A DNA stretch of 64,000 nt from CAYPHY01 sp964410625 (GCA_964410625.1 CAYPHY010000017.1:1-64000); one strand, 5' to 3'. Counted from the stretch's first letter, positions 34,319 through 44,022 are shown. Translations and numbers: made by a program. The notes: generated from the letters alone by a model not told the origin.

Positions 34319-37300
34319 ATGATCATGGGATGGCTGTGTTTTGGTTTACTTGGACTAATGAAGGTGCAAGCACAACGCTTCAGACGAGTCTGGCTGTTCG
34401 CGCTTCTTGTCGTGCTATTGCCGGTTTGGTGGTTCCAGCCGGCACAAAGCAGCGCGTTGCAGGAGGCTGCCCAGGAAAGCACCCCCTACCGCGAACAAGC
34501 ACTCAATATATTTGAAACGATGAGCGTGGCCGAGCGCGTGGGGCAGTTGTTCTTAATCACCTTTGAAGGGGACCAGGCAACGCTGGATAGCGAGATTGCG
34601 GAGTTAATCCTCACCTATCAGATCGGTGGGGTGATGCTGTTGGCGGAGAATGACAATATCACCGGCTATGGGGACCCAACGGCTGTCCAACAGCAGGTGG
34701 CAGAGCTGAACAATGATTTGCAGCGGCTCGCACTTTTGGAGTATACAACGGCCGGTGAAGAGGAAACGGCCGATCCTGAGCAGGATATTATCCCTCCCAC
34801 GCCCATCCCCTTGCCCCGCAGCGCGATTGTGCCGCTTTTGATCGCCACCAGCCACGACGGAGACAGCCTGCCAGCGGATAATATCATGACTGGTTTCACC
34901 CAGTTGCCGAATTATATGTCTATTGGCGCTACATGGAACCCTGATTTGGCGCGGCGGCTGGGGCAGATTGCTGGCGAGGAGTTGGCGGCCGTTGGCGTGA
35001 ATATGCTGCTCGGCCCGGCTTTGGATGTACTGGAAAACCCGACGCCGTTGAGCGCAGGTGATCTGGGGACGAGTACCTTCGGCGGCGATCCTTACTGGGT
35101 GGGATTGATGGGCGAAGCATACATTGAGGGGGTGCATAGCGGAGCAGATAACCGGATCGCCGTCGTTGCCACCAGCTTTCCCGGCAAAGGGAGCAGTGAC
35201 CGTGCCGTCTATGATGAAGTGCCAACGGTGCGTAAGTCGTTGGAACAGTTAAAACAGATCGAACTGGCCCCATTTATCTCTGTCACCAATGAGCTCGTTG
35301 GCACACCCGGCACAACGGACGCACTGTTGGCTACGCATATTCGCTACCAGGGCTTCCAGGGCAATATCCGCGCGACGACGGCGCCGGTCAGCTTTGACCC
35401 TCAAGCACTAAATGCGCTGATGGCCTTGCCGGAGTTTAGTGGTTGGCGGCAAAGTGGCGGGGTGATTGTATCCGATGCTTTGGGTGTTCGCTCTGTTGAA
35501 CGGCTGTATGATGATACGGAGCAGGAATTTCCCCACCGCCAGGTGGCTAAAGATGCACTATTGGCGGGAAATGATCTGCTCTATCTCGCTAATTTTTCGC
35601 TGGGAGAAGACAACCCCGAACTGGCCGCGACGAACATCCGCGACACCATCGTCTGGTTTCGCGAAAAGTATAATACCGACCCGACCTTTATGGCGCGTGT
35701 GGATGATGCGGTTATCCGTATCCTGGAGATGAAGTTACGGCTTTATGGGGGTGATTTCTCCGTTGACAATGTCTTGCTGGATGTTGAAGGGTTAGCGGCC
35801 GCAGGGCCACAAAACCCCACCCTCTTGACTGATGTTGCACAGGAAGCCGTGACGTTATTATCGCCAAGCGCGGCCGAATTGGCGGAGCGTCTGGCCAGCC
35901 CTCCTGGTCTGGATGACAACATTGTTATCTTTACCGATGTACGCGATAGCAGCCAGTGTAGCGTTTGTGAACCACAACCACTCCTGGCCGAAAGCGCCCT
36001 GGCGGAGCGCATCATTGCCCTTTATGGGCCGGATGGCAGCGGGCAGGTGCGGCCGGAGCAAATTGATAGCTTTAGCTTCGGTGATCTACAAGCGTTTTTA
36101 GATTCGGGGCCAGGCTTGATTCCACCGCCCTCCTCAACGGTAACGCCAACGGCGACAACAGAATTGACACCGACCATTAGCGTCGAGGAAGGGGCAGTGG
36201 AGGAAGCGGCCGAAGCAGAAGAGGCGGAAACGCAAGAGCCACAAATCGAGGCGACCACTGTGCCGACGGGGACGGTTTCGGCCGCCTTCGAGGTGCAAGA
36301 AGCGTTGCAAGACGCGAATTTGCTGATCTTTGCCATGATGGATGGCAGCGGCCGTGCGTCCACCACTGATTCGCAAGCGTTGGCTAATATCCTGGAACAA
36401 CGTCCTGACTTGCTGCGGAACCGGCAGGTGATCGTCTTTGCCTTCGACGCCCCTTACTATCTGGATACGACGCAGATCAGTAAATTGACGGCCTTCTTTG
36501 GCGTCTATAGCAAGACGGAGGCGTTTATTGATGCGGCCGTGCGGGCGCTGTTTCTCGAATCTCCGTTGCGGGGGGCATCTCCGGTGAACGTGCCTGGCGT
36601 GCGTTATAATTTGTTTGAACAAACGCAACCCGATCCGCAACAGGTGATTGGCCTCTTTTTTGTCTTTGATGAGGCGATTGAGTCCCCTTCCAGCCAGGAG
36701 CCACGGGTGGCGGAGATTGGGGATACGCTGCATTTACAGACGAGTGTGATTCGCGATCGTAATGGCAACCCCGTCCCTGATAATACGCTAGTGCGCTTTA
36801 TCCAGCATGACCGCATTCAGGGGACGGTGACGATCATCGGCGACCGGCCGACGGTCAATGGCGTAGCTCAATTGGACTACGTGTTGGAAGCGCGAACAGG
36901 GCCGGGGCAATTCCGCATCACGGCCGAGTCGGGCAATGCCCGTTCTTCAGTGGAAGTGGATATTGCGATTGAGAATAATGCTCAACTGACCATCATCACC
37001 CCTACCCCAGGGCCAACGATTACGGTCACGCCAACGGAAACACCAACGGCGACGATCACGCCGACGGAAACGGCGGTTCCGGTTGTGCCAACGGCCACGC
37101 TTGCAGCGGCGGCCGCCCCGGCCGACAACAACCGATGGGGGATTGAAATGGACAATCTACAAATGCTTCTATCTGTGATTGCCGGTCTGCTAATTGTGGC
37201 TTTCCTCTTTTGGGCATTTGATCGGCGACAGTCCACGCCACTCAGACGGCGGATCGGCTGGTTGTTGTGGGGGTTGGCCGGCGGGCTGTTGTTTTATAAC

Positions 37301-37429
37301 TATTTTGCGTTGGGGCTGCCGGGGACGGCCGTGCTAATCGACCTCGGCAATCTCGCCGGTCTATTGACCACCTTCATTGGTGGTTTGGCGGGCTTGTTCC
37401 TCTATCGTTGGGTTCCGGTTAACCGGTAG
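34319..37429 (+). CDS. GH3-like membrane protein with Ig-like and C-terminal TM regions
   Basis: A 1036-residue exported protein. Residues about 60-410 match a glycoside hydrolase family 3 N-terminal barrel (VAERVGQLFLITF, GPALDVLENP, GGVIVSDALGVRSVERL with candidate nucleophile Asp386). The usual KH-(F/I)-PG-(H)-G is T285-S-F-P-G-K-G, and the NagZ-type Asp-Ser-His loop is absent, so catalysis on amino sugars is uncertain. Thr/Pro- and Glu-rich linkers follow, then an invasin-like Ig fold (near GNPVPDNTLVRF) and three C-terminal hydrophobic segments. ATG 34358 would give a more classical signal peptide. Confidence 0.8.
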   Translation: MIMGWLCFGLLGLMKVQAQRFRRVWLFALLVVLLPVWWFQPAQSSALQEAAQESTPYREQALNIFETMSVAERVGQLFLITFEGDQATLDSEIAELILTYQIGGVMLLAENDNITGYGDPTAVQQQVAELNNDLQRLALLEYTTAGEEETADPEQDIIPPTPIPLPRSAIVPLLIATSHDGDSLPADNIMTGFTQLPNYMSIGATWNPDLARRLGQIAGEELAAVGVNMLLGPALDVLENPTPLSAGDLGTSTFGGDPYWVGLMGEAYIEGVHSGADNRIAVVATSFPGKGSSDRAVYDEVPTVRKSLEQLKQIELAPFISVTNELVGTPGTTDALLATHIRYQGFQGNIRATTAPVSFDPQALNALMALPEFSGWRQSGGVIVSDALGVRSVERLYDDTEQEFPHRQVAKDALLAGNDLLYLANFSLGEDNPELAATNIRDTIVWFREKYNTDPTFMARVDDAVIRILEMKLRLYGGDFSVDNVLLDVEGLAAAGPQNPTLLTDVAQEAVTLLSPSAAELAERLASPPGLDDNIVIFTDVRDSSQCSVCEPQPLLAESALAERIIALYGPDGSGQVRPEQIDSFSFGDLQAFLDSGPGLIPPPSSTVTPTATTELTPTISVEEGAVEEAAEAEEAETQEPQIEATTVPTGTVSAAFEVQEALQDANLLIFAMMDGSGRASTTDSQALANILEQRPDLLRNRQVIVFAFDAPYYLDTTQISKLTAFFGVYSKTEAFIDAAVRALFLESPLRGASPVNVPGVRYNLFEQTQPDPQQVIGLFFVFDEAIESPSSQEPRVAEIGDTLHLQTSVIRDRNGNPVPDNTLVRFIQHDRIQGTVTIIGDRPTVNGVAQLDYVLEARTGPGQFRITAESGNARSSVEVDIAIENNAQLTIITPTPGPTITVTPTETPTATITPTETAVPVVPTATLAAAAAPADNNRWGIEMDNLQMLLSVIAGLLIVAFLFWAFDRRQSTPLRRRIGWLLWGLAGGLLFYNYFALGLPGTAVLIDLGNLAGLLTTFIGGLAGLFLYRWVPVNR

Positions 37430-37469
37430 AAATAGTGAGAGTCGACTATAAGTATTACCTTTTGTGAAA

Positions 37470-37517
37470 GCAGTTACGCGGATGACGCAGATGAAACACG
37501 TATTTCGCGGGTTTTCA
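37470..37517. repeat. Word repeat, family D
   Basis: 'cagttacgcggatgacgcagatgaaac' and a degenerate second word, downstream of the GH3-like gene. Confidence 0.6.
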
Positions 37518-37591
37518 TTTATACGATGTGATTATTTTGTTGTACTCTATGATAACTGAGCAGTACAAAGTCGAGAACTCGTTGCCCCCTA

Positions 37592-37831
37592 TCAATGTTC
37601 AACGCCTTCTAATGATAGCTTATTCTCGCGGGTCACACGGATTAAAAACCGCAATGCTTCATTCACTGCTTCTGCATTTGGGAAAACTTCGGCCACATCA
37701 GGCTCTAATTGGACAAACTGTCCACCGAATCCCGAGCGTTTCGGCCCAACTCTTCTTACACGCAACTTTCTCAGATCGTATTCTGGCCGAAGTTCATCCT
37801 CTAGTTCGTTTTTATCCTTCTTCATAAGCAT
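37592..37831 (-). CDS. Putative antitoxin partner of BrnT-like toxin
   Basis: A 79-residue protein with the pattern ELRPEYDLRKLRVRRVG...LEPDVAEVFPNAEAVNEALRFLI, seen in short proteins paired with BrnT-type or related toxins. It probably binds the toxin and its own promoter. Its start overlaps the toxin gene by 20 bases, and ATG 37825 is an alternative. The order toxin-then-antitoxin is the BrnTA order. Confidence 0.75.
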   Translation of the reverse strand: MLMKKDKNELEDELRPEYDLRKLRVRRVGPKRSGFGGQFVQLEPDVAEVFPNAEAVNEALRFLIRVTRENKLSLEGVEH

Positions 37832-38084
37832 CTTTCTCTATTCGTGTTGCTTCCCTTGCGCTAATTAGACGGGTTTTATCCCTACGTTCTGTATATGACA
37901 CAACTAGCAAGCGATTTTGAGAGGATTGTCCGATAATGATATATCGATCTTCATCATCGGAATGGTCAGGGTCGAAGAAATCAATATAAAACGGATCAGC
38001 AAAAACCGTCATTGCTTCATCAAAAGATACTTTATGCTTCGATAAATTGACGCTTGCCTTGTCCTTATTCCACTCGAACTCCAT
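37812..38084 (-). CDS. brnT: BrnT family toxin
   Basis: A 90-residue RelE-like ribonuclease toxin. The start MEFEWNKDKASVNLSKHKVSFDEA and the ending YTERRDKTRLISAREATRIEK are classic BrnT motifs, with the Arg/His/Lys residues expected for RNA cleavage. The frame extends nine codons upstream to 38111, but ATG 38084 matches the family start. Expected to be neutralised by the overlapping downstream gene. Confidence 0.92.
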   Translation of the reverse strand: MEFEWNKDKASVNLSKHKVSFDEAMTVFADPFYIDFFDPDHSDDEDRYIIIGQSSQNRLLVVSYTERRDKTRLISAREATRIEKDAYEEG

Positions 38085-38139
38085 AGTTATAGCATAACAT
38101 ATAACACACAAGGGTGATAGGCTCTATGCTGAATTCTAC

Positions 38140-39060
38140 TCACCTCTCAGAGGTAGCACGTTCAAGGGTCATATCTTCCCAAGATACCGGGTCTTCGACG
38201 GGTTCGAGGTGGGTGAAGACGGAGACGGGGGGAATTTCTTCGCGGATGTCGCGTTCGATGGATTCGAGCAAATCGTGGCCTTGTTGGACGCTCCAGGAGC
38301 CGGGGACTTGAATGTGGACGGAGACGAAGCGGTTGGCGCCGGATTGTCGGGTGCGGAGAGCGTGGTAGCCGATGGGTAAGGTTTGGTGGTAGTGGTCGAG
38401 GATATCCACGACACTGGCAAGCTCGGCCGCCGGCAACGCGATATCCATCAACCCATCAAACGCCTGGCGCAGCAGTCGCCAGCCGGTGAAGACGATTTGC
38501 GCGGCAACGATGAGGGCGATGGTTGGATCGAGCCAGTTCCAGCCGGTTAGCCAAACGGCCGCTACCCCCGCTAACACCCCGGTTGTTGTCCACACATCAG
38601 TCATCAAGTGATCGGCATTGCTCGCCAGCGTCACCGATTGATGCCGTTTTCCTGCCTGCTGCAACACACGGGCTACCGCAAAATTACCGAGCGCGGCGAT
38701 GACGGAGACGGCTAAACCGAGGCCGATTTGCTCCAGTGGTTGCGGTGTAGTGAAACGTTGCCAGGCCTGATAGGCGATCAGCGCGGCGGCGACGAGGATC
38801 AACAAGCCTTCGATCCCGGCGGCAAAGTATTCGACCTTTGTATGCCCATAGGGATGCTCTTTATCTGGCGGATGAGCGGCAACGGTCAGGGAGACCAAAG
38901 CGAGGACGGCCGCGACGAGGTTGACTCCCGATTCCAGTGCATCGGATAGCAAGCCGATAGAACCGGTCAGCCAATAGGCGAAGGCTTTTAGCACGATCAC
39001 AGCCAATGCCGTCGCGACGGACAACCAGGCATAGCGGGTGAGCTTCTTTCTCCCTTGCAT
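38140..39060 (-). CDS. Cation diffusion facilitator family transporter
   Basis: Proton-driven efflux of divalent metals (Zn, Fe, Mn or similar). The 306-residue protein has six TMs and a cytoplasmic tail. Metal-site motifs are SDALESGVNL in TM2 and the HxxxD in NADHLMTDVW in TM5. HPPDKEHPYGHTKVEYF between TM2 and TM3 is typical. The TM2 motif differs from the YiiP DxxxD pattern (DALES), so the metal cannot be assigned. Confidence 0.93.
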   Translation of the reverse strand: MQGRKKLTRYAWLSVATALAVIVLKAFAYWLTGSIGLLSDALESGVNLVAAVLALVSLTVAAHPPDKEHPYGHTKVEYFAAGIEGLLILVAAALIAYQAWQRFTTPQPLEQIGLGLAVSVIAALGNFAVARVLQQAGKRHQSVTLASNADHLMTDVWTTTGVLAGVAAVWLTGWNWLDPTIALIVAAQIVFTGWRLLRQAFDGLMDIALPAAELASVVDILDHYHQTLPIGYHALRTRQSGANRFVSVHIQVPGSWSVQQGHDLLESIERDIREEIPPVSVFTHLEPVEDPVSWEDMTLERATSER

Positions 39061-39181
39061 TTATATATTGTGGCAAATGACGGCCGACATTTCTACCCTG
39101 CCGGTAAACTCTCGCTTTAGCCCACCCTAAGCAGGTCAATCAGACATACCAAAATGTGAATGTAGGTGAAAGCGTTTTTAA

Positions 39182-39270
39182 CGTAGAGCCACAGAGTCAC
39201 AGAGAATAATACCAACAGGATGAATCTTCATCCTGTCACCTTTCACCTCCTCGCCTTGTCACCCTGTCAC
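39182..39270. repeat. Mixed word repeat, family O (cacagagtcacagag; caccctgtcac words)
   Basis: A short 'gagccacagagtcacagaga' word run is followed by 'catcctgtcacctttcacc' and 'cttgtcaccctgtcac' words, next to the end of the SDR gene. Confidence 0.5.
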
Positions 39271-40290
39271 TCAACGCTGGTAACGCTGGCGGATGTTAGG
39301 GACAAGGTATTCATCGAAGGCGCGGCGCAGGTCATAGGCGGGGTGCCAGCCCCAATCACGCTGGGCGGCCTCGTCGCTGAGACCGGCAGGCCAGCTATCT
39401 ACAATTCCCTGGCGGCGTTCGTCAGTCTCAAAGGTAATTTGGGCGTCCGGGAAGGCGGCTAATACTTCCTGGCGAAATTCGGCCGCAGACAGGCTAAAAC
39501 TGGTCACATTATAGACCGGCCGCCGGCACATCTCGCGTGGCGATTCGGCCAATTGCAGCAAGGAGGTCACGGCGTCGGGCATAGCCATGAAGGGCAGGAC
39601 AGTATCCTCACGTACAAAGCAGGCGTAGGGCTGGCCTTTGGCGGCGGCGTGGAGCATCTCCGGGCCGTAGTCGGTTGTGCCGCCGGAAGGAACGGTGAAG
39701 GCGCTGATCAGGCCAGGGAAGCGGAGGCTGCGGAAGTCGAGCATCACCGGGCGACTGGCTGAAAGCTGCTGATAGTAATTGCTGTAATAGATGCCTAATT
39801 GCTCGCAGTAGAGTTTGTTGCAGCCATACATCGTCGTTGGGTTATTCCATTGCCATTCGCGCAACTGGTCGTCCCGCGCTTTGATATCGAGATTGGGCAT
39901 GCCATAGGCGGCGATGGAACTGGGGAAGATGAACTTGACGGGACGGCCGCGCCGCTGTGATTGTTCGGCGGCCATGTTTAGCAAGGCAAGTGTGCCGTTG
40001 ACGTTGACGCGGTGGGCTAATTCTGGAGAGAACTCGCTGCGCGTCGAGAGCAGGGCGGCCAGATGGAAGATCGTCTCAAATTCATATTCGGTCACAAGAC
40101 GGCCGAACAAGGTCTCATCCAACACATCGCCGATGATATGAGTGGTTTTGCCTTGTGTTTCGGCGGGGAGCGGGTGCAAATCGAGTGTTAGGAGCGGCAG
40201 TTCCCCACTCTGTGTCAATTTCTCAATTAACGCCTGTCCAATCTCCCCGGCCGCGCCGGTAATCATAATCACCTTCTTACGCATCATCAT
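39271..40290 (-). CDS. Epimerase-type SDR, probable L-threonine 3-dehydrogenase
   Basis: NAD-dependent extended SDR of 339 residues. Glycine motif TGAAGEIGQ near residue 12, catalytic Ser in FPSSIAAYG and YxxxK in YGCNKLYCEQ. The segment LDFRSLRFPGLISAF...GGTTDYGPEMLHAAAKGQPYACFVREDTVLPFM strongly resembles the epimerase-like threonine dehydrogenases, which oxidise threonine to 2-amino-3-ketobutyrate. The open frame begins at 40395, but GGAGG at 40294-40298 sits before three ATGs at 40290, 40287 and 40284. Any of these is a better start. A nucleotide-sugar epimerase is the main alternative. Confidence 0.85.
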   Translation of the reverse strand: MMMRKKVIMITGAAGEIGQALIEKLTQSGELPLLTLDLHPLPAETQGKTTHIIGDVLDETLFGRLVTEYEFETIFHLAALLSTRSEFSPELAHRVNVNGTLALLNMAAEQSQRRGRPVKFIFPSSIAAYGMPNLDIKARDDQLREWQWNNPTTMYGCNKLYCEQLGIYYSNYYQQLSASRPVMLDFRSLRFPGLISAFTVPSGGTTDYGPEMLHAAAKGQPYACFVREDTVLPFMAMPDAVTSLLQLAESPREMCRRPVYNVTSFSLSAAEFRQEVLAAFPDAQITFETDERRQGIVDSWPAGLSDEAAQRDWGWHPAYDLRRAFDEYLVPNIRQRYQR

Positions 40291-40375
40291 TGTCCTCCAG
40301 TGGGAATAGTTGTTGTGTTCATGGCGTGCTATACTTATGGGTTGGTAATTGTACCGCGTGTGGAAGAAAGTAAGA

Positions 40376-40434
40376 AAGTAAGCGGTAATCGTCATCTACT
40401 AACTGATCAGTGATCACCAATTATCAATTACCTT
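40376..40434. repeat. Word repeat, family E-like
   Basis: 'agtaagcggtaatcg' and 'gatcagtgatcaccaattatcaattacc' words between divergent genes. Confidence 0.5.
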
Positions 40435-40448
40435 AGGATAGGGAAGAA

Positions 40449-41792
40449 ATGCGACAACGAGAGATCTTTTGGTTTTGGTTGCCTCTGTTTGCCAGCTGGT
40501 TGCTGATGACGGCCGAGGGGCCGATCATCAGTGCCGCAATCAACCGGCTGCCGGATGAGGTGATTATGCTGGCGGCAATGGGTATTGTCACCAGTCTATC
40601 CGTGACGATTGAAAGTCCAATCATTAATTTGCTGGCGACCTCGACGGCCAACGTCAAGGACCGCGCCTCTTATTTGTTGGTGCGCCGCTTTACGATTCAT
40701 TGGGCGGCGGCGTTGACGGTTGTAGCGGCATTGGTGGCCTATACGCCGTTGTTTGATCTGATTGTCGTTCGCGGCCTGGAAGCACCGCCGGAGATCGCCC
40801 GCTGGGTGCGGCCGGGGATGCAGATTATGGTCTTTTGGACGGCAGCCATCGCCTGGCGACGCTTTTTGCAGGGGATCATGATCCGCTTTGATGCGACGCG
40901 CAAGGTGGCCTGGGGAACGGCCGTGCGCCTGGTTGCTTCCGGCGGGGCGGTGGTGGTGTTGGCTTTTGCCAGCGATTGGCCGGGGGTGATCATCGGCTCG
41001 ATTGCCCTGATGGCCGGGGTGGTGGCCGAGGCGGCTTATGCGACGGTGGCGGTGCGGCCCATTCTGCACAATGAGTTGGCTGATCGTCCCGGTTCGACAG
41101 CGGCCGGAGCAGACGACTCACTCACTTATCGCGAACTGACGCTCTTTCATCTGCCGCTGGCAGCGACCAGCCTGCTAATCTTGCTGGCGCAACCGCTGGT
41201 CACGTTCAGCCTGGCGCGATTGGACAACCCGACCCTTTCACTGGCAGCGTGGCCAGTGGTCTTTCAAATCATGTTGCTCTCCCGCGCCGCAGCGATGGCC
41301 TTGCCAGAGGCGGTTATTGCCTTAAGCAGCCGCACCGATTGTTTTGTGGCCTTGCGCCGCTTTAGTTTTTACCTCACCGGTGGGATCACGTTGCTAACGG
41401 CCGTCTTTCTCTTTTCGCCGCTGGCGGGATGGTACATCTTCGACGTACAGGACATGACGCCGGATGTGGGGGCGTTGGCGATGTCCAGCCTGGGACTGTT
41501 CCTCTTCTTCCCGGCGCTGGCGACGCTCACCTCCTGGTTGCGCGGTTTGCTGATCAATGGCCGTGCCACAAAGACGATCAACGTCGGTATGGCGATCAAT
41601 CTGGCGACGACGGCGGCCGTCCTGTTGCTGGGCATGCAGCAACGTTGGCCGGGGCTGCAAACGGCGGCGATTGCGCTCAATCTGGCTTCAGCGGCCGAAA
41701 TCCTCTATCTCGCCTGGGGCGCGCAGCGTATCTTACCGGTGCATCTACCGCTTTGGGGATTCACGAAAGGTAAAGTTAAAGTCCCTGTATAA
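40449..41792 (+). CDS. Multi-TM transporter, MATE/ANKH-like
   Basis: A 447-residue membrane protein with about twelve hydrophobic segments. The start FWFWLPLFASWLLMTAEGPIISAAINRLPD and SVTIESPIINLLATSTANVKDR resemble the bacterial proteins related to ANKH (progressive ankylosis) within the MATE-like / MOP superfamily. A flippase or small-molecule exporter function is likely; the substrate is unknown. A GGATAGGG stretch lies before the ATG but is not a clear Shine-Dalgarno. Divergent from the threonine dehydrogenase gene. Confidence 0.7.
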   Translation: MRQREIFWFWLPLFASWLLMTAEGPIISAAINRLPDEVIMLAAMGIVTSLSVTIESPIINLLATSTANVKDRASYLLVRRFTIHWAAALTVVAALVAYTPLFDLIVVRGLEAPPEIARWVRPGMQIMVFWTAAIAWRRFLQGIMIRFDATRKVAWGTAVRLVASGGAVVVLAFASDWPGVIIGSIALMAGVVAEAAYATVAVRPILHNELADRPGSTAAGADDSLTYRELTLFHLPLAATSLLILLAQPLVTFSLARLDNPTLSLAAWPVVFQIMLLSRAAAMALPEAVIALSSRTDCFVALRRFSFYLTGGITLLTAVFLFSPLAGWYIFDVQDMTPDVGALAMSSLGLFLFFPALATLTSWLRGLLINGRATKTINVGMAINLATTAAVLLLGMQQRWPGLQTAAIALNLASAAEILYLAWGAQRILPVHLPLWGFTKGKVKVPV

Positions 41793-41799
41793 AAACGAA

Positions 41800-41872
41800 A
41801 GGGTGCAGAGAGACAGAGACGGAGAGACAGATTATAAATTCCTCTGCGGCTATGCGTCTTTGCGTTAAAAAT
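41800..41872. repeat. Word repeat, family P (gagagacagagacgg; tctgcg...tctttgcg words)
   Basis: 'agagagacagagacggagagacag' is followed by 'ctctgcggctatgcgtctttgcg', a partial palindrome just before the MBL gene. Confidence 0.5.
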
Positions 41873-41888
41873 TCATACCTAAAAATCA

Positions 41889-42524
41889 ATGATCCAAATT
41901 TTACAACTCCCTCTTGGCCCCTTACAGACGAATTGTTATCTATTTGCTTGCACAGACACGAAGCAAGCGGCCGTTGTTGACCCCGCCTGGGATGGACGAG
42001 CGATTGCTGCGGCGGCCGCAGAACAAGGCTGGACAATCACCCATATCCTGCTCACTCATGCCCATTTTGACCATGTGGGCGGGCTGGCGGAGTTGAAGGA
42101 GCTGACGGGTGCTCCGATCTACGCCCATCCCGATGTGGAGCCAATGCTCCAGCAGGCCGACCGGGCGGCGGCTATCTGGCAGATCACGCTCGACCCGCCG
42201 CCGACGGCCGACCAATGGCTCACAGCAGGCCAAACGATTAAGGTTGGGAAGTTGTCGCTGGAGGTGTTATATACACCGGGCCATGCGCCAGGGCATGTTT
42301 GTTTCTATATTGCTGAACACAACGTCATCTTTGATGGGGATGTGTTGTTCCAGGGGAGTATCGGCCGTACCGACCTGCCGGGGGGCGATTATGATACGCT
42401 GTTGCAAAGCATCCGCGAGAAGCTGCTGGTCTTGCCGGATGAGACGGTGGTGCTATCAGGGCATGGGGCGGCGACGACGATCGGCCGTGAGCGGCAGTCG
42501 AATCCATTCCTAACACAAGGGTAA
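41889..42524 (+). CDS. MBL-fold metallo-hydrolase (glyoxalase II-like)
   Basis: A 211-residue metallo-beta-lactamase fold protein with the zinc motif HAHFDH in LLTHAHFDHVGG, a later His in YTPGHAPGHVCFY, Asp in VIFDGDVLFQGSIGRTD and a C-terminal LSGHGAATTIGRE. This pattern fits short YcbL/GloB-like hydrolases acting on thioesters such as lactoylglutathione-type substrates. The natural substrate is not shown. Confidence 0.92.
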   Translation: MIQILQLPLGPLQTNCYLFACTDTKQAAVVDPAWDGRAIAAAAAEQGWTITHILLTHAHFDHVGGLAELKELTGAPIYAHPDVEPMLQQADRAAAIWQITLDPPPTADQWLTAGQTIKVGKLSLEVLYTPGHAPGHVCFYIAEHNVIFDGDVLFQGSIGRTDLPGGDYDTLLQSIREKLLVLPDETVVLSGHGAATTIGRERQSNPFLTQG

Positions 42525-42603
42525 AGTTAGTTATTCCTTGCTGGAACAGGTCATGCAAACTTCTTGCAAGTAGTACCGAGCATTTATATAGCTCAAGTCC
42601 AGG

Positions 42604-44022
42604 TTATTGCTGCTGATCCCCTGCTGGTGTGGGGGTCATGGTGGCGGTGGGGGCAGGGGTTGGCGTGGGGATGGCGCCAATCCAGGTGAACTGTTCGTCG
42701 CTGCTTGCACGGCCGCCGACCGTGTAAATCAACCCGCCATCAGAACGGCGCCCGGTTTCCTGGACGATGCTCACCCGCCAGCGCATTTGGTGGGGTTCGG
42801 CCACGTCCGGCCGCCACTCCTCCGGCAGGCGGAAGGAGGTGTCGCGGGTGAAGCCGCGATAGGGTAGGCTGTCGGGGATGGTTTCGTCTGCCAGTTCGAC
42901 CATGTACCATTCGTTTTCGGCGAGGTCTTTGACGGCCGTCCACTGCAATAGGATCGGCTCTGATGCTAGATCGAGCAATGCCCCTCGCGCCGGATAGAGC
43001 AGGGAGGGGCCATCGGGCAGTGAAGTGGGCAAGGGGGTGGGCGATGGGCCGGGGGTGGGAGGCAACTGGTCGGTGAAAACGATTTTAGGGATGCAGAGGG
43101 TGTCGCCAGGTTGTAGGAGTTGGATGGAGTCGGCCGTGTGGCGATTGACACGAATGACGGCTTCCAGCGGGACTCCTCGCGCAACGGACAGGGCATAGGC
43201 GGAGTCGCCAGACTGGATTTGGACGATCTCGCAGTTTTCGGCGTCGGCCAATACGGTCGCACCGTTGACATCAATCAGAATGGACTCCAGCGGCGGCGTG
43301 GCGGTCGGCCAGGGGATTTCCAGGGATTGCCCGGCCTGGATGGGGGTGTCTATGGTGAAGCCGTTGGCGGCGGCGATGCTGTCGGCCGAGATGCGATAGA
43401 TCAGCGACAGTCCAAAGAGGGTATCGTTGGCGCTGACGGTGTGGAAGCGTGGCGGCTGGGGTGTGTCAGTTGGCGCGGGCGTTGGGGTGATGGTTGGTGT
43501 GTCGGAAGGAGGCGGCGTGTCGGTAGGCAAGGGGGTCCAGGTCGGTGTATAGGTTGGGGTTGGTGGGATGGGCGTTGTGGTCGGAATAAGCGCAGCCATC
43601 ACCACCGCCCCCTGGTCGCGGAACCAGTTCCAGCCGAAGAAGAAGAGCAGCACGGTGGCGGCGGCTGTGATCCAGAAGAGGAAGTTGGAGCGTCGCTCCT
43701 TCATCACCGAGACAACCACTTCGGGGATAGGCTCGGATACTTCGGGTGTAAGGGGAACGGGGGCCAGGTCGGAAGGGGCGGCCGTTTGGTGGCGTGGTTG
43801 GTGTGGTCGTGGCGGCCGTTTGAACGAGAAACGCCGTTTCGGCTTATCATCCGCCAACGGTAAGATAAAGCCACACATCACACATTGCGGCGCACCAGCC
43901 GGAACGATGCTGTCGCACTTGGGACAGCGCAGCGGCGCTTCAGTCTGATTCTCCTCTTCCACGGGGGCGGACTCCTCCGAGGGTATGGGTTCGGGTGTGG
44001 AGTCTTCAAAATCGTTCATCAT
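42604..44022 (-). CDS. Zinc-ribbon, membrane-anchored LysM protein
   Basis: A 472-residue protein. An acidic start leads to a zinc ribbon (CPKC...CVMC, about 33-51) and a basic stretch. One TM (FLFWITAAATVLLFFFGW, about 115-135) and a long Thr/Pro linker follow. Then come two LysM domains (FHTVSANDTLFGLSLIYRIS and IVQIQSGDSAYALSVARGV) and a C-terminal Ig-like domain. The zinc ribbon would be cytoplasmic and LysM outside, bound to peptidoglycan-like glycans. A link between an internal signal and the cell wall is plausible but unproven. Confidence 0.85.
   Translation of the reverse strand: MMNDFEDSTPEPIPSEESAPVEEENQTEAPLRCPKCDSIVPAGAPQCVMCGFILPLADDKPKRRFSFKRPPRPHQPRHQTAAPSDLAPVPLTPEVSEPIPEVVVSVMKERRSNFLFWITAAATVLLFFFGWNWFRDQGAVVMAALIPTTTPIPPTPTYTPTWTPLPTDTPPPSDTPTITPTPAPTDTPQPPRFHTVSANDTLFGLSLIYRISADSIAAANGFTIDTPIQAGQSLEIPWPTATPPLESILIDVNGATVLADAENCEIVQIQSGDSAYALSVARGVPLEAVIRVNRHTADSIQLLQPGDTLCIPKIVFTDQLPPTPGPSPTPLPTSLPDGPSLLYPARGALLDLASEPILLQWTAVKDLAENEWYMVELADETIPDSLPYRGFTRDTSFRLPEEWRPDVAEPHQMRWRVSIVQETGRRSDGGLIYTVGGRASSDEQFTWIGAIPTPTPAPTATMTPTPAGDQQQ

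Noticed and set aside
37528..37827. 99-codon + strand frame
   Set aside because: It is opposite the antitoxin gene, whose protein pattern and overlap with brnT are convincing.
43120..43863. 247-codon Gly/Arg/Trp-rich frame opposite the LysM protein gene
   Set aside because: The composition is the mirror of a Thr/Pro-rich linker on the coding strand. Antisense artefact.
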